A program made the position numbers and the translations under genes. From AP-15 sp963701815 (lineage in GTDB: Bacteria > Pseudomonadota > Alphaproteobacteria > ATCC43930 > CGMCC-115725): a stretch of DNA of 64,000 nucleotides. Location: contig CAVPBN010000050.1 in the NCBI GenBank assembly GCA_963701815.1, positions 124,001 through 188,000 on the forward strand, given 5' to 3'. Each line of letters begins with the position of its first letter. The first letter of the stretch is position 1. Shown in pieces: positions 9,313 to 19,450 of this stretch. The notes beneath the pieces are model-generated. The model made no database searches. It was not told the DNA's origin and saw nothing but the letters and a program-made list of their open reading frames with translations.

Positions 9313-9447
9313 ATGGACGCACAGGAAGCCTCCCAGGAACTGATGAAGCTCATCAACGGGTATCAGATTTCACAGGTCATTCACGAACGCATGCCCGCTC
9401 GCATCAGCCGCTTCGCGTTTGCTCGTGAGCAACCGGTTGCTGCATGA
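9313..9447 (+). pseudogene. 5' stub of a SAM-dependent O-methyltransferase
   Basis: A GGAGAGAG site precedes an ATG at 9313. The first 24 residues (MDAQEASQELMKLINGYQI then SQVIH) match the start of the dimerisation domain of Methyltransf_2-type O-methyltransferases. After about 9384 the likeness ends abruptly, and the frame stops at 9447 after 44 residues. The catalytic SAM-binding domain is absent from the window. This is the front end of a gene cut by deletion or rearrangement, and it now overlaps the upstream region of the MetE-like gene. It is probably non-functional. Confidence 0.6.
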
Positions 9448-9479
9448 TGCTCCGCTGTCCAACGAAGCAGGAAACGCCC

Positions 9480-10640
9480 ATGTTGATGAGCACCGACCGC
9501 ATACTGGTCAGTCATGTCGGCAGTCTGCCGCGACCACCAACATTGTCCGAACTGTTGGTTCGCCAGGAGGCCGGCGAGACGATCGATGCCGCCGAGTTGG
9601 CCCGTCAGGTGGAGATCGCGACCACGCATGTGATCGACAAACAGGTCGAAGCCGGTGTTGACGTGGGAAATGACGGGGAACAGTCGCGCGTCGGATTTCA
9701 GACCTATGTTTCCCGCTGCCTACGCGGCTTTGGCGGCGAGTCCAGGCGTCCGCCGTCACGGGATCAAACCGACTTCCCAAGCTATGCCCGGCAGACGGAA
9801 CTGCGTTTTCCGCACTCCGCGCGGGTGGCGAACGCGCCGGCAGCGCTGTCCGATGTCGAGTATGTAGACAGCGCCCCGATCAACGAAGACGCCGCAAGGC
9901 TCAAGCGAATGGGCAGCCGCTTCAGCGAATGTTTCATGACGGCGCCGTCACCGGGCATCGTCGCGACGACGATGCTCAATCGGCACTACGACAGTCACGA
10001 GGCCTATCTGACGGCTCTCGCGAAAGCGCTGTCCAACGAGTATCGCGCGATCCACAACGCCGGCATGGTCCTCCAGATCGACGCCCCGGATCTGGCGATG
10101 GAGCGACATCGGTTTTTCTCGCATCTGGGGGAAGCCGAATTCCTCCGGCAACTGGAACTGCATGTCGCGGCCATCAATTTGGGGATCGAAGGCATTCCCC
10201 GCGAGCGCGTCCGGCTCCATGTCTGCTGGGGCAACAATGACGGGCCGCATGTCCATGACATCCCGATGACAGCCATCCTGCCCGAACTGTACCGTGCCAA
10301 TGTCGGGGCACTCTCGATCGAGTTCGCCAATCCCAGGCATCAGCACGAATACGACGCACTGCGTAATAACCCGCTGCCGGCACACATGCTGCTGATGCCC
10401 GGCGTTCTCGACTCCACCACGAATTTTGTCGAGCATCCGGAACTTGTCGCCCGGCGGCTCGAGGAGGCTGTGTCGGTGGTCGGTGACCGGGAGCGGGTGA
10501 TCGCCGGGACGGATTGCGGTTTCGGCACCTTCGCCGGTCGCGAATACGTGGCGGAAGAGGTCGTCTGGGTGAAACTCGCCGCGGCCGCGGAAGGCGCGCG
10601 CATTGCCTCGCATCGGTTATGGGGACGGGCCGTCAGGTGA
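9480..10640 (+). CDS. MetE C-terminal-like (cobalamin-independent methionine synthase family) protein
   Basis: This 386-residue protein covers only the zinc-containing catalytic barrel of the MetE family. It starts with RILVSHVGSLPRP and includes IDAPDLAMERH, the zinc-ligand motif RLHVCWGNN (His and Cys) and the second Cys in GTDCGFGTF. True MetE has about 750 residues in two barrels. Single-barrel relatives transfer methyl or alkyl groups to thiols, for example methylcobalamin-dependent or epoxyalkane:CoM-type enzymes, so the acceptor here is not certain. The ATG at 9480 is preferred over 9444, which overlaps the methyltransferase stub. It lies directly after that stub, in a patch that seems to have been rearranged. 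Confidence 0.82.
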   Translation: MLMSTDRILVSHVGSLPRPPTLSELLVRQEAGETIDAAELARQVEIATTHVIDKQVEAGVDVGNDGEQSRVGFQTYVSRCLRGFGGESRRPPSRDQTDFPSYARQTELRFPHSARVANAPAALSDVEYVDSAPINEDAARLKRMGSRFSECFMTAPSPGIVATTMLNRHYDSHEAYLTALAKALSNEYRAIHNAGMVLQIDAPDLAMERHRFFSHLGEAEFLRQLELHVAAINLGIEGIPRERVRLHVCWGNNDGPHVHDIPMTAILPELYRANVGALSIEFANPRHQHEYDALRNNPLPAHMLLMPGVLDSTTNFVEHPELVARRLEEAVSVVGDRERVIAGTDCGFGTFAGREYVAEEVVWVKLAAAAEGARIASHRLWGRAVR

Positions 10641-10923
10641 CGCTGTCCGGGTTAAAGTTGGCCCGGCCTCGAAACGCCTCGCGCCTGTCTTAGGGGGCGC
10701 AGCCCATCGTGCCCGGCGCCGATCATCGAAAGCCGGCGCCGAAATTCAGCGATGACGCCGCCCGCGAATAAAGGCTGAATCCCGCGTGTCTCGCTGATGC
10801 CTCGCGTGAGCGGCGAAGTCTCCCGACCGGGCCAACAGCCGCCGCTCAGCTGCCCCTGAGCGGACCCTGGCCGGCGGCCGAGCGTGTTGACGCCGCCGAA
10901 CGCGTGTGCTGGCCTTGCGCGTC

Positions 10924-11646
10924 ATGGAACACGAACCGCAGCGCAATGAGCGGGGTCAGCCAGTCGGTTGGCGGGTCGAGGGCTGGTCGCCGCGATCGCG
11001 TCCGCCGAGAACCGCGATGGCCGGCGCCTTCGCGACGGTCGAGCCGCTCGACCCCGACCGCCATGCCGCCGAACTGTTCGACGCCAATTCCGAGGACCGC
11101 GAGGGAGCGGCCTGGACCTATTACAATTTCGGTCCGTTCACGACGCTCCCGGAATACCGCACCTGGCTCGACGCCGCCTGCGCCAATCCCGACCGGTTCT
11201 ATCACGCGATCCGCGACAATGCGCAGGGCCAGGCGGTCGGCGTCGCGGTCTATCAGAACTGCGTGCCGGCGATGGGCACGATCGAGATCGGCGGCCTCGT
11301 GTTCAGCCCGCGGCTGCAGCGCCGGCCTGCGGCGACCGAGGCGATGTATCTGATGATGCGCCGGGTGTTCGACGAACTCGGCTATCGCCGCTACGAATGG
11401 AAATGCGATTCGCTGAACCTGCCGTCGCGCGCCGCCGCGGTCCGGCTCGGCTTTCGGTATGAGGGTCTGTTCCGCCAGGCGATGATCACCCGCGGGCGCA
11501 ACCGCGACACCGCCTGGTTCTCGGTCATCGACCGCGACTGGCCGGCTCTGCGCGCCGCCTTCGAGCGCTGGCTCGACCCCGGTAATTTCGCGGCCGACGG
11601 CAGCCAGCGCCGGCGCCTGGCGGATCTCCGATCCGGCGCCGGATGA
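10924..11646 (+). CDS. GNAT-family N-acetyltransferase (RimL-like)
   Basis: The product has 240 residues. The acetyl-CoA-binding GNAT core is visible from about residue 45 (ATVEPLDPDRHAAELF) through TIEIGGLVFSPRLQRRPAAT and the C-terminal WKCDSLNLPSRAAAVRLGF RYEG region, as in RimJ/RimL-type enzymes that acetylate protein N termini or small amines. The ATG at 10924 is the most likely start. The stop overlaps the start of the MFS gene in ATGA, so the two are translationally coupled. This suggests a joint role in resistance or modification and export of a compound, which is inference. Confidence 0.85.
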   Translation: MEHEPQRNERGQPVGWRVEGWSPRSRPPRTAMAGAFATVEPLDPDRHAAELFDANSEDREGAAWTYYNFGPFTTLPEYRTWLDAACANPDRFYHAIRDNAQGQAVGVAVYQNCVPAMGTIEIGGLVFSPRLQRRPAATEAMYLMMRRVFDELGYRRYEWKCDSLNLPSRAAAVRLGFRYEGLFRQAMITRGRNRDTAWFSVIDRDWPALRAAFERWLDPGNFAADGSQRRRLADLRSGAG

Positions 11647-12938
11647 GCGGCCGACCGGCACCGTCGCTGGCGCTGCTGTCGGCAATAACGGCGCTCGCGT
11701 TCTGCGGCCTGCATATGGTCGTGCCGGTCTTGCCGCTGCTCGTCGCGGTATTCGCCGACACGCCGGCGCATGTGCAGCTCGTCGTGAGCCTCTATCTCGC
11801 CGGGATTGCCGCCGGGCAGCTTGTCTACGGCCCGGTTTCCGACCGCTTCGGGCGCCGCCCGGTATTGCTCGCCGGTCTCGCGGCATTTCTCGTCGGCACG
11901 GCGCTGTGCGGCGCCGCGTGGTCGTTGCCGGGGCTGATCGGGGGACGCGTGCTGCAGGCGCTCGGCGCATGCGCCGGTATCGTGCTGAGCCGCGCGATGA
12001 TCCGCGACGTCTATGAGCGCGAGGCGGCGGCGCGCGGGTTGGCGCTGGTCATGATGGCGATGACGCTGGCCCCGGCGATCTCGCCGGCACTCGGCGCCTA
12101 CCTTGCCGAATGGTTTGGCTGGCGGGCGATTTTCGCGACGCTCGGCGGGTTGGGGGGCGTCGTTCTGGTTGCGACGGTGATCCGGCTCGGCGAGACCAAC
12201 CGGCAGCGGGTCCGGCTTGATCTCGCCGGCATGGCGGGGGCCAACCTGGCGCTGCTGCGCTCGCCCGCCTTTGTCGGCTTTGCGGTGTGCGGCGCCTGCA
12301 CAAGCGCGTCATGGTTTACGTTTATCGCCAGCGCGCCGCACATCCTGGCGGAAGCGCTGCGTCGGCCGCCGAGCACCTATGGGCTGATGATCCTGCTGCC
12401 GATGGCGACCTACATGCTCGGCAATGCCGCGGCGGCGCGTTTCGCGCCGCGCTTCGGGAGCTTGCGGCTACTGCTCGCCGGCCGGGCGCTCGCCTTTGCC
12501 GCCGCGCTCGGGATGGCGCTGTGGGCGGGCTCGGCCCCTCTCAGCGTCTGGCTCTTGTTTGTGCCGATCGGGCTGGCCGAAATCGGCGACGGCATGAGCG
12601 GCCCCACGGTCATGGCGGCGGCGCTCAGCATCCACCCGCGGCTCGCCGGCACCGCCTCGGGGCTGATGGGCTTTCTGCAGATGGCCGCCGCCGCTCTCGG
12701 CAGCTTCGTCGTCGCGTTGCTGCCGTACCGGAACGCGTTCGGCTTGATCGTGCTGTACGGCGGCTTTGTCGCGCTCGGGCTGGCTGCTGCGGTCTTCGCC
12801 GTACGGCGTACGCAGCCGCCGGCGGCCGCAGTGGAGGAGCGACCGTTGTTGCCGGGCGCGCCCGCGCCTGCGATGGGCCGCCGCCAGGCTCCAAGCGGCC
12901 ACCCGAGGCTGGAAACGAAGCTCACCTCCCACTCCTGA
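11643..12938 (+). CDS. MFS transporter, Bcr/CflA drug-efflux family
   Basis: This 431-residue inner-membrane protein has 12 predicted membrane segments. The MFS motif A is seen as GPVSDRFGRRPVLLAG after the second helix, and the arrangement with ALGACAGIVLSRAMIRDVYE in helix 4-5 is characteristic of Bcr/CflA proton-driven multidrug exporters. The C-terminal 45 residues are hydrophilic and Pro/Arg-rich, without a family match. Its ATG overlaps the stop of the GNAT gene by four bases, so the pair probably forms one transcript. Substrate is not known. Confidence 0.88.
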   Translation: MSGRPAPSLALLSAITALAFCGLHMVVPVLPLLVAVFADTPAHVQLVVSLYLAGIAAGQLVYGPVSDRFGRRPVLLAGLAAFLVGTALCGAAWSLPGLIGGRVLQALGACAGIVLSRAMIRDVYEREAAARGLALVMMAMTLAPAISPALGAYLAEWFGWRAIFATLGGLGGVVLVATVIRLGETNRQRVRLDLAGMAGANLALLRSPAFVGFAVCGACTSASWFTFIASAPHILAEALRRPPSTYGLMILLPMATYMLGNAAAARFAPRFGSLRLLLAGRALAFAAALGMALWAGSAPLSVWLLFVPIGLAEIGDGMSGPTVMAAALSIHPRLAGTASGLMGFLQMAAAALGSFVVALLPYRNAFGLIVLYGGFVALGLAAAVFAVRRTQPPAAAVEERPLLPGAPAPAMGRRQAPSGHPRLETKLTSHS

Positions 12939-13111
12939 TCCCGACGATCAGCGCATCCAGTGGCGCCTCCAGTCGGCCGCGCCCCGGGCGAAACACGCAC
13001 GAGAACCTGACGAAATCCTCGTCGGAGATGCGAACGACCGGAATCGACGTTTGCGCTCGTTACCCCGCGTCCCCGCGTGGGTACCCCTGACTGAGCTGCT
13101 TTAGATCTTGA

Positions 13112-14089
13112 CTAATAGGTTGAGCCGTCGGCGACGACGCCCGCGGCCGGCGATCCCTGGCGGCGGCCGGCAAGGTAGACGGCGATCGTGCCGACGATGC
13201 CGCGCCGGAAGACCAGCACGCAAAAGACGAAGATGGCGCCCTCGATCACCGTGACCCATGAGCCGAACTGGGCGAAATAATGCTCCATGGCGACCAGCAG
13301 AAAGGCGCCGACGACCGGGCCGGTCATGGTACCGAGCCCGCCGACCAGGGTCATCAACACCACCGTTCCCGACATCTCCCACTGAATGTCGGTCAGCGAG
13401 GCGAGCTGAAAGACCAGTGTCTTGACCGATCCGGCGAGCCCGGCCAACGCTGCCGACAACACAAAGGCGAGCAGCTTGTAGTGGTCGGCGTCATAGCCGA
13501 GCGAGACGGCGCGGGGCTCGTTGTCGCGGATCGCCCGGATCACCTGGCCGAACGGCGAACCGATCGCCCTGACGATGATCGCAAAGCCGAGCAGAAACAT
13601 CGCCAGCACGAAGTAGTACATCGCCAAGGGCCGGTTCAGATCGATCAGCCCGAACAGATAGCCGCGCGGCACCGCTTGGATCCCGTCCTCGCCGCCGGTA
13701 AACGGAGCTTGCAGGGCGATGAAATAAACCATCTGGGCCAATGCCAGGGTGATCATCGCGAAGTAGATGCCCTGGCGCCGGATCGCCAGCCAGCCGAAGG
13801 CGGCGCCGAGCAATGCCGCAATCGCGGTCCCGGCGAGGATGCCGAGTTCGGGAGGCATGCCCCACGCCTTGACCATATAGGCGGTGACATAAGCGGCGGC
13901 GCCGAAAAACGCCGCATGGCCGAACGACAGCAGCCCGACATAACCGAGCAGCAGGTTGAAGGCGCAGGCAAACAATGCAAAGCACAGCGCCTCCATCAGA
14001 AACACCGGATAGAGCACGAAAGGTGCCGCCGCCGCCGCGATCAGCACCGCCGCCGTGGCGATCCGCCGTCCGGTCACGCCGATCGCCAT
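13112..14089 (-). CDS. livM: Branched-chain amino acid-type ABC transporter permease LivM
   Basis: This 325-residue integral membrane protein has about nine to ten hydrophobic segments and the LivM signature region (FGHAAFFGAAAYVTAYMV near 55-72, and the EAA-like loop GRAIRDNEPRAVSLGYD as IRAIRDNEPRAVSLG). It forms the translocation channel with LivH. It is the last gene of a five-gene leftward operon (livG, livF, binding protein, livH, livM), starting one base after livH ends. The imported substrate may be a branched-chain amino acid, urea, amide or short acid; the family alone does not tell. Confidence 0.92.
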   Translation of the reverse strand: MAIGVTGRRIATAAVLIAAAAAPFVLYPVFLMEALCFALFACAFNLLLGYVGLLSFGHAAFFGAAAYVTAYMVKAWGMPPELGILAGTAIAALLGAAFGWLAIRRQGIYFAMITLALAQMVYFIALQAPFTGGEDGIQAVPRGYLFGLIDLNRPLAMYYFVLAMFLLGFAIIVRAIGSPFGQVIRAIRDNEPRAVSLGYDADHYKLLAFVLSAALAGLAGSVKTLVFQLASLTDIQWEMSGTVVLMTLVGGLGTMTGPVVGAFLLVAMEHYFAQFGSWVTVIEGAIFVFCVLVFRRGIVGTIAVYLAGRRQGSPAAGVVADGSTY

Positions 14090-14090
14090 C

Positions 14091-14988
14091 TCAGCGGGCC
14101 TGCCCGAAGATCCCGGCCGGCTTGATCAGCAATACCACCGCCATGATCACGAAGATCACCGTACTCGAGGCCTCAGGGTAGAAGACTTTGGTCAGCCCTT
14201 CGATAACGCCCAGGGCAAAGCCGCTGACGATGGCGCCGATGATCGAGCCCATGCCGCCGATGACGACGACGGCAAAGACGGTGATGATCAGATTGCGGCC
14301 CATCAGCGGGCTGACCTGATAGATCGGCGCCGCCATGACCCCGGCGAATGCCGCCAAGGCAGCGCCGGCGCCATAGGTCAGGGTGATCATCCGCGGCACA
14401 TTGATGCCGAAAGCCTGGACCAGTGTCGGGTTCTCGGTCGCCGCCCGCAGATAGGCGCCGAGCCGCGTCCGCTCGATCGACGAACCAGGTGCCGAGGCAC
14501 ACCGCCAGCGAAGCGAGGACGACCCAGCCGCGATAGATCGGCAGAAACATGAAGCCGAGATTGAGGCCGCCCTCGAGTTCGGGCGGAATGTCGTAAGGCT
14601 GGCCCGAGGAGCCGTATTGCTGGCGGAACACGCCCTCGATGATCAAGGCGAGGCCAAAGGTCAGCAGCAGGCCGTAAAGCGGGTCGAGACGATAGATATG
14701 GCGCAGCAGCGCGCGCTCGATGGCGATCCCGACGACGCCGACGGCGAGCGGCGCCAGCAGCAGGGCCGGCCAATAGCCGAGGCCCAGCCAGTTCAGCAGG
14801 AACCAGGCGCAAAAGGCGCCCAGCATGTACTGGGCGCCATGCGCAAAGTTGATGATGTTCAAAAGGCCGAAGATGATCGCGAGGCCGAGGCTCAGCACGG
14901 CATAGAAGGCGCCGTTGATCAGCCCGACCAGCAATTGCGCAAACAATGCCGGGGCCGGCGGAACGGCGAGATGAAGCCAGTTCGGCAC
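14091..14988 (-). pseudogene. livH: LivH-type ABC transporter permease, single-base frameshift
   Basis: The first part (14988 down to about 14480) encodes LivH up to ASLAVCLGTWFV, and a second frame continues with IERTRLGAYLRAATENPTL and on to KPAGIFGQAR. The two parts join perfectly if one base at 14478 is removed, giving 298 residues, the normal LivH length. Motifs include LLNIINFAHGAQYMLGAF near the N terminus. Both halves are fully conserved on either side of the shift, so a sequence error is more likely than decay. All other genes of the operon are intact, which also argues that this permease works. Confidence 0.88.
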
Positions 14989-15025
14989 TGCCGCTCCGCC
15001 TCGGCGACAATCAGCGGCGCCGGTC

Positions 15026-16234
15026 TCAGCCTTTGACCAGCGGGCATTGGTTCGGGCCGGGCCGGGCGAAGGCCTGCTCGCCGGGGATCGTCTCGATCAG
15101 CTTGTAATCGTCCCACGGGCCTTTCAATTCGGCCGGGGTCTTGACCTCGAACAGATACATGTCGCGCACCAGAGTGCCGTCCTCGCGGATCTTGCCGTTC
15201 TTGGTCATGAAATCGTTGACCGGGTTCGCCTTCATCCAGTTGACGACGGTCGGCCCATCGTCGCTGCCGGTGGCCTTGATTCCTTTGAGGTAGTCGGTGA
15301 CGGCGCCGTATACCCCGGCCTGGACCATCGTCGGCTGGCGCTTCCTGGCGTCGAAAAAGCGCTTGGACCAGGCTCGGGTCGCGTCGTTCTGGTCCCAGTA
15401 AAACGCTTCGGTCAGCTGCAATCCCTGCGCGGTTTTGAGGCCCAGGCTGTTCACGTCGGTGATGAAGACCAAGAGGCCGGCCAGTTTCTGCCCGCCGGCG
15501 ACGATGCCGAACTCGGCCGCCTGCTTGATCGAATTGATCGTGTCGCCGCCGGCATTGGCGAGGCCGATGATCTTGGCTTTCGACCCCTGCGCCTGCAGCA
15601 GAAACGACGAGAAATCGGCGGTCTTCAGCGGCACGTTGACCGAGCCCAGCACCTTGCCCCCGTTCGCCTCGACCACCTTTGTCGTGTCGCGTTCGAGCGC
15701 GTGGCCAAAAGCGTAATCGGCGGTGATGAAGAACCACGTCGTACCGCCCGCCTTGACCACCGCCGCACCGGTGCCGTTGGCCAATGCCACGGTGTCGTAA
15801 GTCCAATGGACCGAGGTCGGCGAACAGGCCTTGCCGGTCAGGTCGGAGGCGGCCGCCCCCGAAATCAGAAACACCTTTTTCCGGGTGCGCGCGACCTCCT
15901 GCACGGCGAGCGCGACACTCGATGTCGGCACGTCGACGATCGCATCGACCCCGTCATTATCGAACCATTGACGGGCGATGGCCGAGCCGACATCAGGCTT
16001 GTTCTGATGGTCGGCGCTGACCAACTCGATCTTCTTGCCGTCGACGGTGCCGCCGAAATCGGCGATCGCCATCTGCGCTGCCGTCACCGATCCTGGTCCG
16101 GCGAGATCGGCATAGAGGCTCGACATGTCGGTCAGGACGCCGATCTTGACGGCATCGCCCGAGATCTGGGCGACGGCCGGACCGGCGATCGCCACGCCGG
16201 CGGCAAAAGCGAGGGAGGCGGCTATTCTCATCAT
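15026..16234 (-). CDS. Periplasmic substrate-binding protein of the liv-type ABC transporter
   Basis: The protein has 402 residues. A signal peptide (about 1-22, cleavage after GPAVA) leads into a type I periplasmic binding fold: VKIGVLTDMSSLYADLAGPG, VSADHQNKPDVGSAIARQWF and TWFFITADYAFGHALERDT. The branch with DMSSLYADLAG is common among proteobacterial proteins annotated as LivK-like or amide/aromatic-acid binding, so the ligand is uncertain. The gene lies between livF and livH in the same leftward operon, which fixes its role as the binding component of this system. Confidence 0.92.
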   Translation of the reverse strand: MMRIAASLAFAAGVAIAGPAVAQISGDAVKIGVLTDMSSLYADLAGPGSVTAAQMAIADFGGTVDGKKIELVSADHQNKPDVGSAIARQWFDNDGVDAIVDVPTSSVALAVQEVARTRKKVFLISGAAASDLTGKACSPTSVHWTYDTVALANGTGAAVVKAGGTTWFFITADYAFGHALERDTTKVVEANGGKVLGSVNVPLKTADFSSFLLQAQGSKAKIIGLANAGGDTINSIKQAAEFGIVAGGQKLAGLLVFITDVNSLGLKTAQGLQLTEAFYWDQNDATRAWSKRFFDARKRQPTMVQAGVYGAVTDYLKGIKATGSDDGPTVVNWMKANPVNDFMTKNGKIREDGTLVRDMYLFEVKTPAELKGPWDDYKLIETIPGEQAFARPGPNQCPLVKG

Positions 16235-16259
16235 GCGTCCTTTGCGAAGTACGTTGGCC

Positions 16260-16983
<724 letters not shown>

Positions 16984-16991
<8 letters not shown>

Positions 16992-17736
16992 CGCCGGTCC
17001 CCATATAGGCCTCGACGACCTCGCGGTTGCTCGAAACGGCGGCGTAATCGCCCTCAGCGAGGATGCGGCCGCGGGTCAGCACCGTGATCCGGTCCGATAG
17101 ATCGGCGACAACCGACAGATTGTGCTCGACCATCAGGATCGTGCGGTCGCTCGATACCGTGCGGATCAGCGCCGAGATCCGGCCGATATCCTCTTGACCG
17201 AGCCCGGCCATCGGCTCGTCGAGCAGCAGCATCCGGGGATCGAGCGCCAGGGTGGTGGCGATTTCCAACGCCCGTTTGCGCCCGTAGGAGAGTTCGCCCG
17301 CCAGGATATCGCCAAAGCCGTTCAGGCCGACAGCATCGAGCAGCCCCTCGGCGCGCTCCGTCAGCCGGTCGAGAGCCCGTCCCGAACGCCAAAAGGCGAA
17401 CGAGTTGCCGAGCTTTCGCTGCAGCGCCACCCGCACATTGTCGCGTACCGATAGTCGGGCAAAGACGGCCGAGATCTGAAACGAGCGCACAATTCCGCGG
17501 CGGGCGATCTCGGCCGGCCGCTCGCCGGTGATGTCGTCCCCGTCGTAGATGATCCGCCCGGCCGATGGTTCGAGGAATTTCGTAAGCAGGTTGAAGACGG
17601 TCGTCTTGCCGGCGCCGTTCGGGCCGATCAGCGCATGGATGGTGCCGCGCTCGATGTCGAGGTCGACCCCCTGCACCGCGGCAAAGCCGCGAAACTCCTT
17701 GGCGAGACCGCGGGTCACCAGGATCGAATCCTGCAA
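16984..17736 (-). CDS. livG: Branched-chain amino acid-type ABC transporter ATPase LivG
   Basis: This 250-residue ATPase is the first gene of the leftward liv operon. Walker A is GPNGAGKTT (about 37-45), the LivG-type signature is LSYGRKRALEIATTLA, and Walker B is MLLLDEPMAGLG, followed by ILMVEHNLSV. It is divergent from hisI, with a 94-base gap that should hold promoters for both directions. Confidence 0.95.
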
Positions 17737-17830
17737 AAGGTGCTGCTCCCCAACCGGCCGCTATTGTCTTCGTCGCGCGGTCACCCTAATGCGGGCGGTG
17801 GGTCAGGGCAACCGGCGGAAGGTCAGCGCG

Positions 17831-18235
17831 TTGACGAACACGATCGAACAGGCGGTGAGCGAGATCCGGTTCGGTGCGGACGGTCTGGTCCCGGCAATCG
17901 CCCAGCAATACGACACCGGCGAGATTCTGATGATGGCGTGGATGAACCGCGAGGCGGTGCGCACGAGCCTCGGCGAAGGCCGCGCGTGCTACTGGTCGCG
18001 CTCGCGCGACCGATTGTGGCGCAAGGGCGAGACCTCGGGCCAGGTGCAGCTGTTGCGCGAACTGCGCCTCGATTGCGACGGCGACGCCTTGTTGCTGCTG
18101 GTCGACCAGCAGGGCGTGGCCTGTCATACCGGGCGGCGCAGCTGTTTTTTCCGCGCTTGGCGAGGCGGCGCCTGGGTGGTGATCGCCGAACCGGAGATCT
18201 CGCCCGACTCGCTCTACCCGCAGCGGGCCGGCTGA
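17831..18235 (+). CDS. hisI: Phosphoribosyl-AMP cyclohydrolase
   Basis: The protein has 134 residues and opens the adenine ring of phosphoribosyl-AMP, the third step of histidine synthesis. The metal-binding motif CDGDALLLLVDQQGVACHTG with RRSCFFRAW is complete, and YDTGEILMMAWMNREA is the usual N-terminal signature. I give the TTG at 17831 as the start because the family sequence begins there; an ATG at 17789 is possible and would add 14 residues. It is a stand-alone gene, as in many alphaproteobacteria, without HisE fused. Confidence 0.93.
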   Translation: MTNTIEQAVSEIRFGADGLVPAIAQQYDTGEILMMAWMNREAVRTSLGEGRACYWSRSRDRLWRKGETSGQVQLLRELRLDCDGDALLLLVDQQGVACHTGRRSCFFRAWRGGAWVVIAEPEISPDSLYPQRAG

Positions 18236-18261
18236 CCGGCCGCGGGAGCCGGAACTCGCGC

Positions 18262-18738
18262 TTACCGAGGCGCTGGGCAGGAGAGATGCGCCTGCATCTC
18301 GGCCATCATCTCGGCGTTGAACGGGTGCCCGGCGCATCGCGCATTGTATTCGTTGACCTGTGCATTGTAGTGGGCGACGGCCTGATCGGCCTGAGAGACG
18401 ACGGGCCCGATCGATTGCCGGTAGGCGGCGTCGCGCCGATCGAGCAATGCCTTGTAGCGGGCGACCGAATCGGGGTCGTTGACCTGGACCATCGGCCGGT
18501 CGCGGGCCAGTTCGGCATCGAGATCGGCCAAATGCCGGCGGATTTCGGCGAGCGCCTGGGTCTTGGCCGACATCTCGCGCGACAAGGTCTCGTTTCCCTG
18601 CTCGAGGCAGAGGCAGGCGTTGATCTCCGCGGGGTTATTGGTTGCCTGCGCGCGTGCCGCACCCGAGCCGCTTGCGGTCAGAGCGAGCAGGCCCAAGCCG
18701 AACATTGCCGCGCCGCGAACGCCAATCGAGCAAGCCAT
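18262..18738 (-). CDS. Secreted Cys-containing hypothetical protein
   Basis: The protein has 158 residues. A signal peptide (about 1-31, ending GAARA-Q) is followed by CLCLEQ, a long helical stretch rich in Ala, Glu and Arg (SREMSAKTQALAEIRRHLAD) and a C terminus with two more cysteines (ARCAGHPF and LSCPAPR). A periplasmic helical hairpin held by disulphides is inferred. I chose the ATG at 18738 because GGAAGGGG lies at good spacing; an ATG two codons upstream is nearly on top of that site. I do not recognise a family beyond similar alphaproteobacterial hypothetical proteins. Confidence 0.65.
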   Translation of the reverse strand: MACSIGVRGAAMFGLGLLALTASGSGAARAQATNNPAEINACLCLEQGNETLSREMSAKTQALAEIRRHLADLDAELARDRPMVQVNDPDSVARYKALLDRRDAAYRQSIGPVVSQADQAVAHYNAQVNEYNARCAGHPFNAEMMAEMQAHLSCPAPR

Positions 18739-18791
18739 GCTCATCCCCTTCCGATCTGCGTTTCCGTTGGCAACCATTGCCTCGACCGAGA

Positions 18792-19450
18792 TCACCCGCG
18801 ATCCGCCATGCCGCGCCGGCTCGGGCAATCCGCTGTGCCGCGAAGCTGCGCCGCCGCCCGGTGACCGAAATCCTCTGCCTTTTGCCACAGATTTTCGCGG
18901 GCCCGGTCGACGAATTCCCGTTCGCCTTCGGCCGGCGGCAACAGCGCCGAGGCGGCAGCGCCGGCGACGAGGCCGAGCAGGCCGATCGCCAGAGGGTTGG
19001 ACTGAAAATGTCGATCCATCCATTGTCCCCGCGGTCCGACGCCCTCGCTTGACCCCCAGGTTTGCCCGGCTCGCCGACGCCGTCGCAGTGCGGCTGATCG
19101 CCGATGCCCGGACTTGCGCCGCGGCGGCGCCTCGGTTTTGCGCCGGGCAGAACGCCGGCGTAGTCGGCGACCACCCAGGCGACCCCGGCGCCGATCATGC
19201 CGATCGCGATCGGACTGACGCGCCGTCTCTCGCCCCGGCCCGACCCGCCCCGTTTCGCCGCCCCGATAAACCCGGTGATCATCTCCACTCCTCGGTGCAG
19301 CAACGGCCGCCAGGCGAGCTTATCGGCGAGAGCATCGAGAGTGCGGTCGAGTTCACCCCGGATGCGGCCGATTTCGCCCTCGATCTGCGCGATCGACCGG
19401 GGCGGCTGCGCGCCGTCGGCACCGTGGCCCGGCATCGCCCGCCGGCTCAC
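18792..19450 (-). pseudogene. DUF3618 protein with YtxH-like C-terminal segment, frame broken
   Basis: A GTG at 19450 overlaps the stop of the holin-like gene in GTGA and opens a frame with SIAQIEGEIGRIRGELDRTL, the DUF3618 signature, then a membrane helix (SPIAIGMIGAGVAWVVADYAG). The frame then loses family likeness after about 19110. In the next frame, MDRHFQSNPLAIGLLGLVAG and LLPPAEGEREF begin at 19019, which is the usual C-terminal glycine-rich membrane segment of longer DUF3618 proteins. One missing base between about 19020 and 19110 would join them into about 219 residues. Alternatively the last 75 codons (18792-19019) are a separate small gene. The function is unknown; such genes sit with holin-like proteins in envelope-stress clusters. 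Confidence 0.55.
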
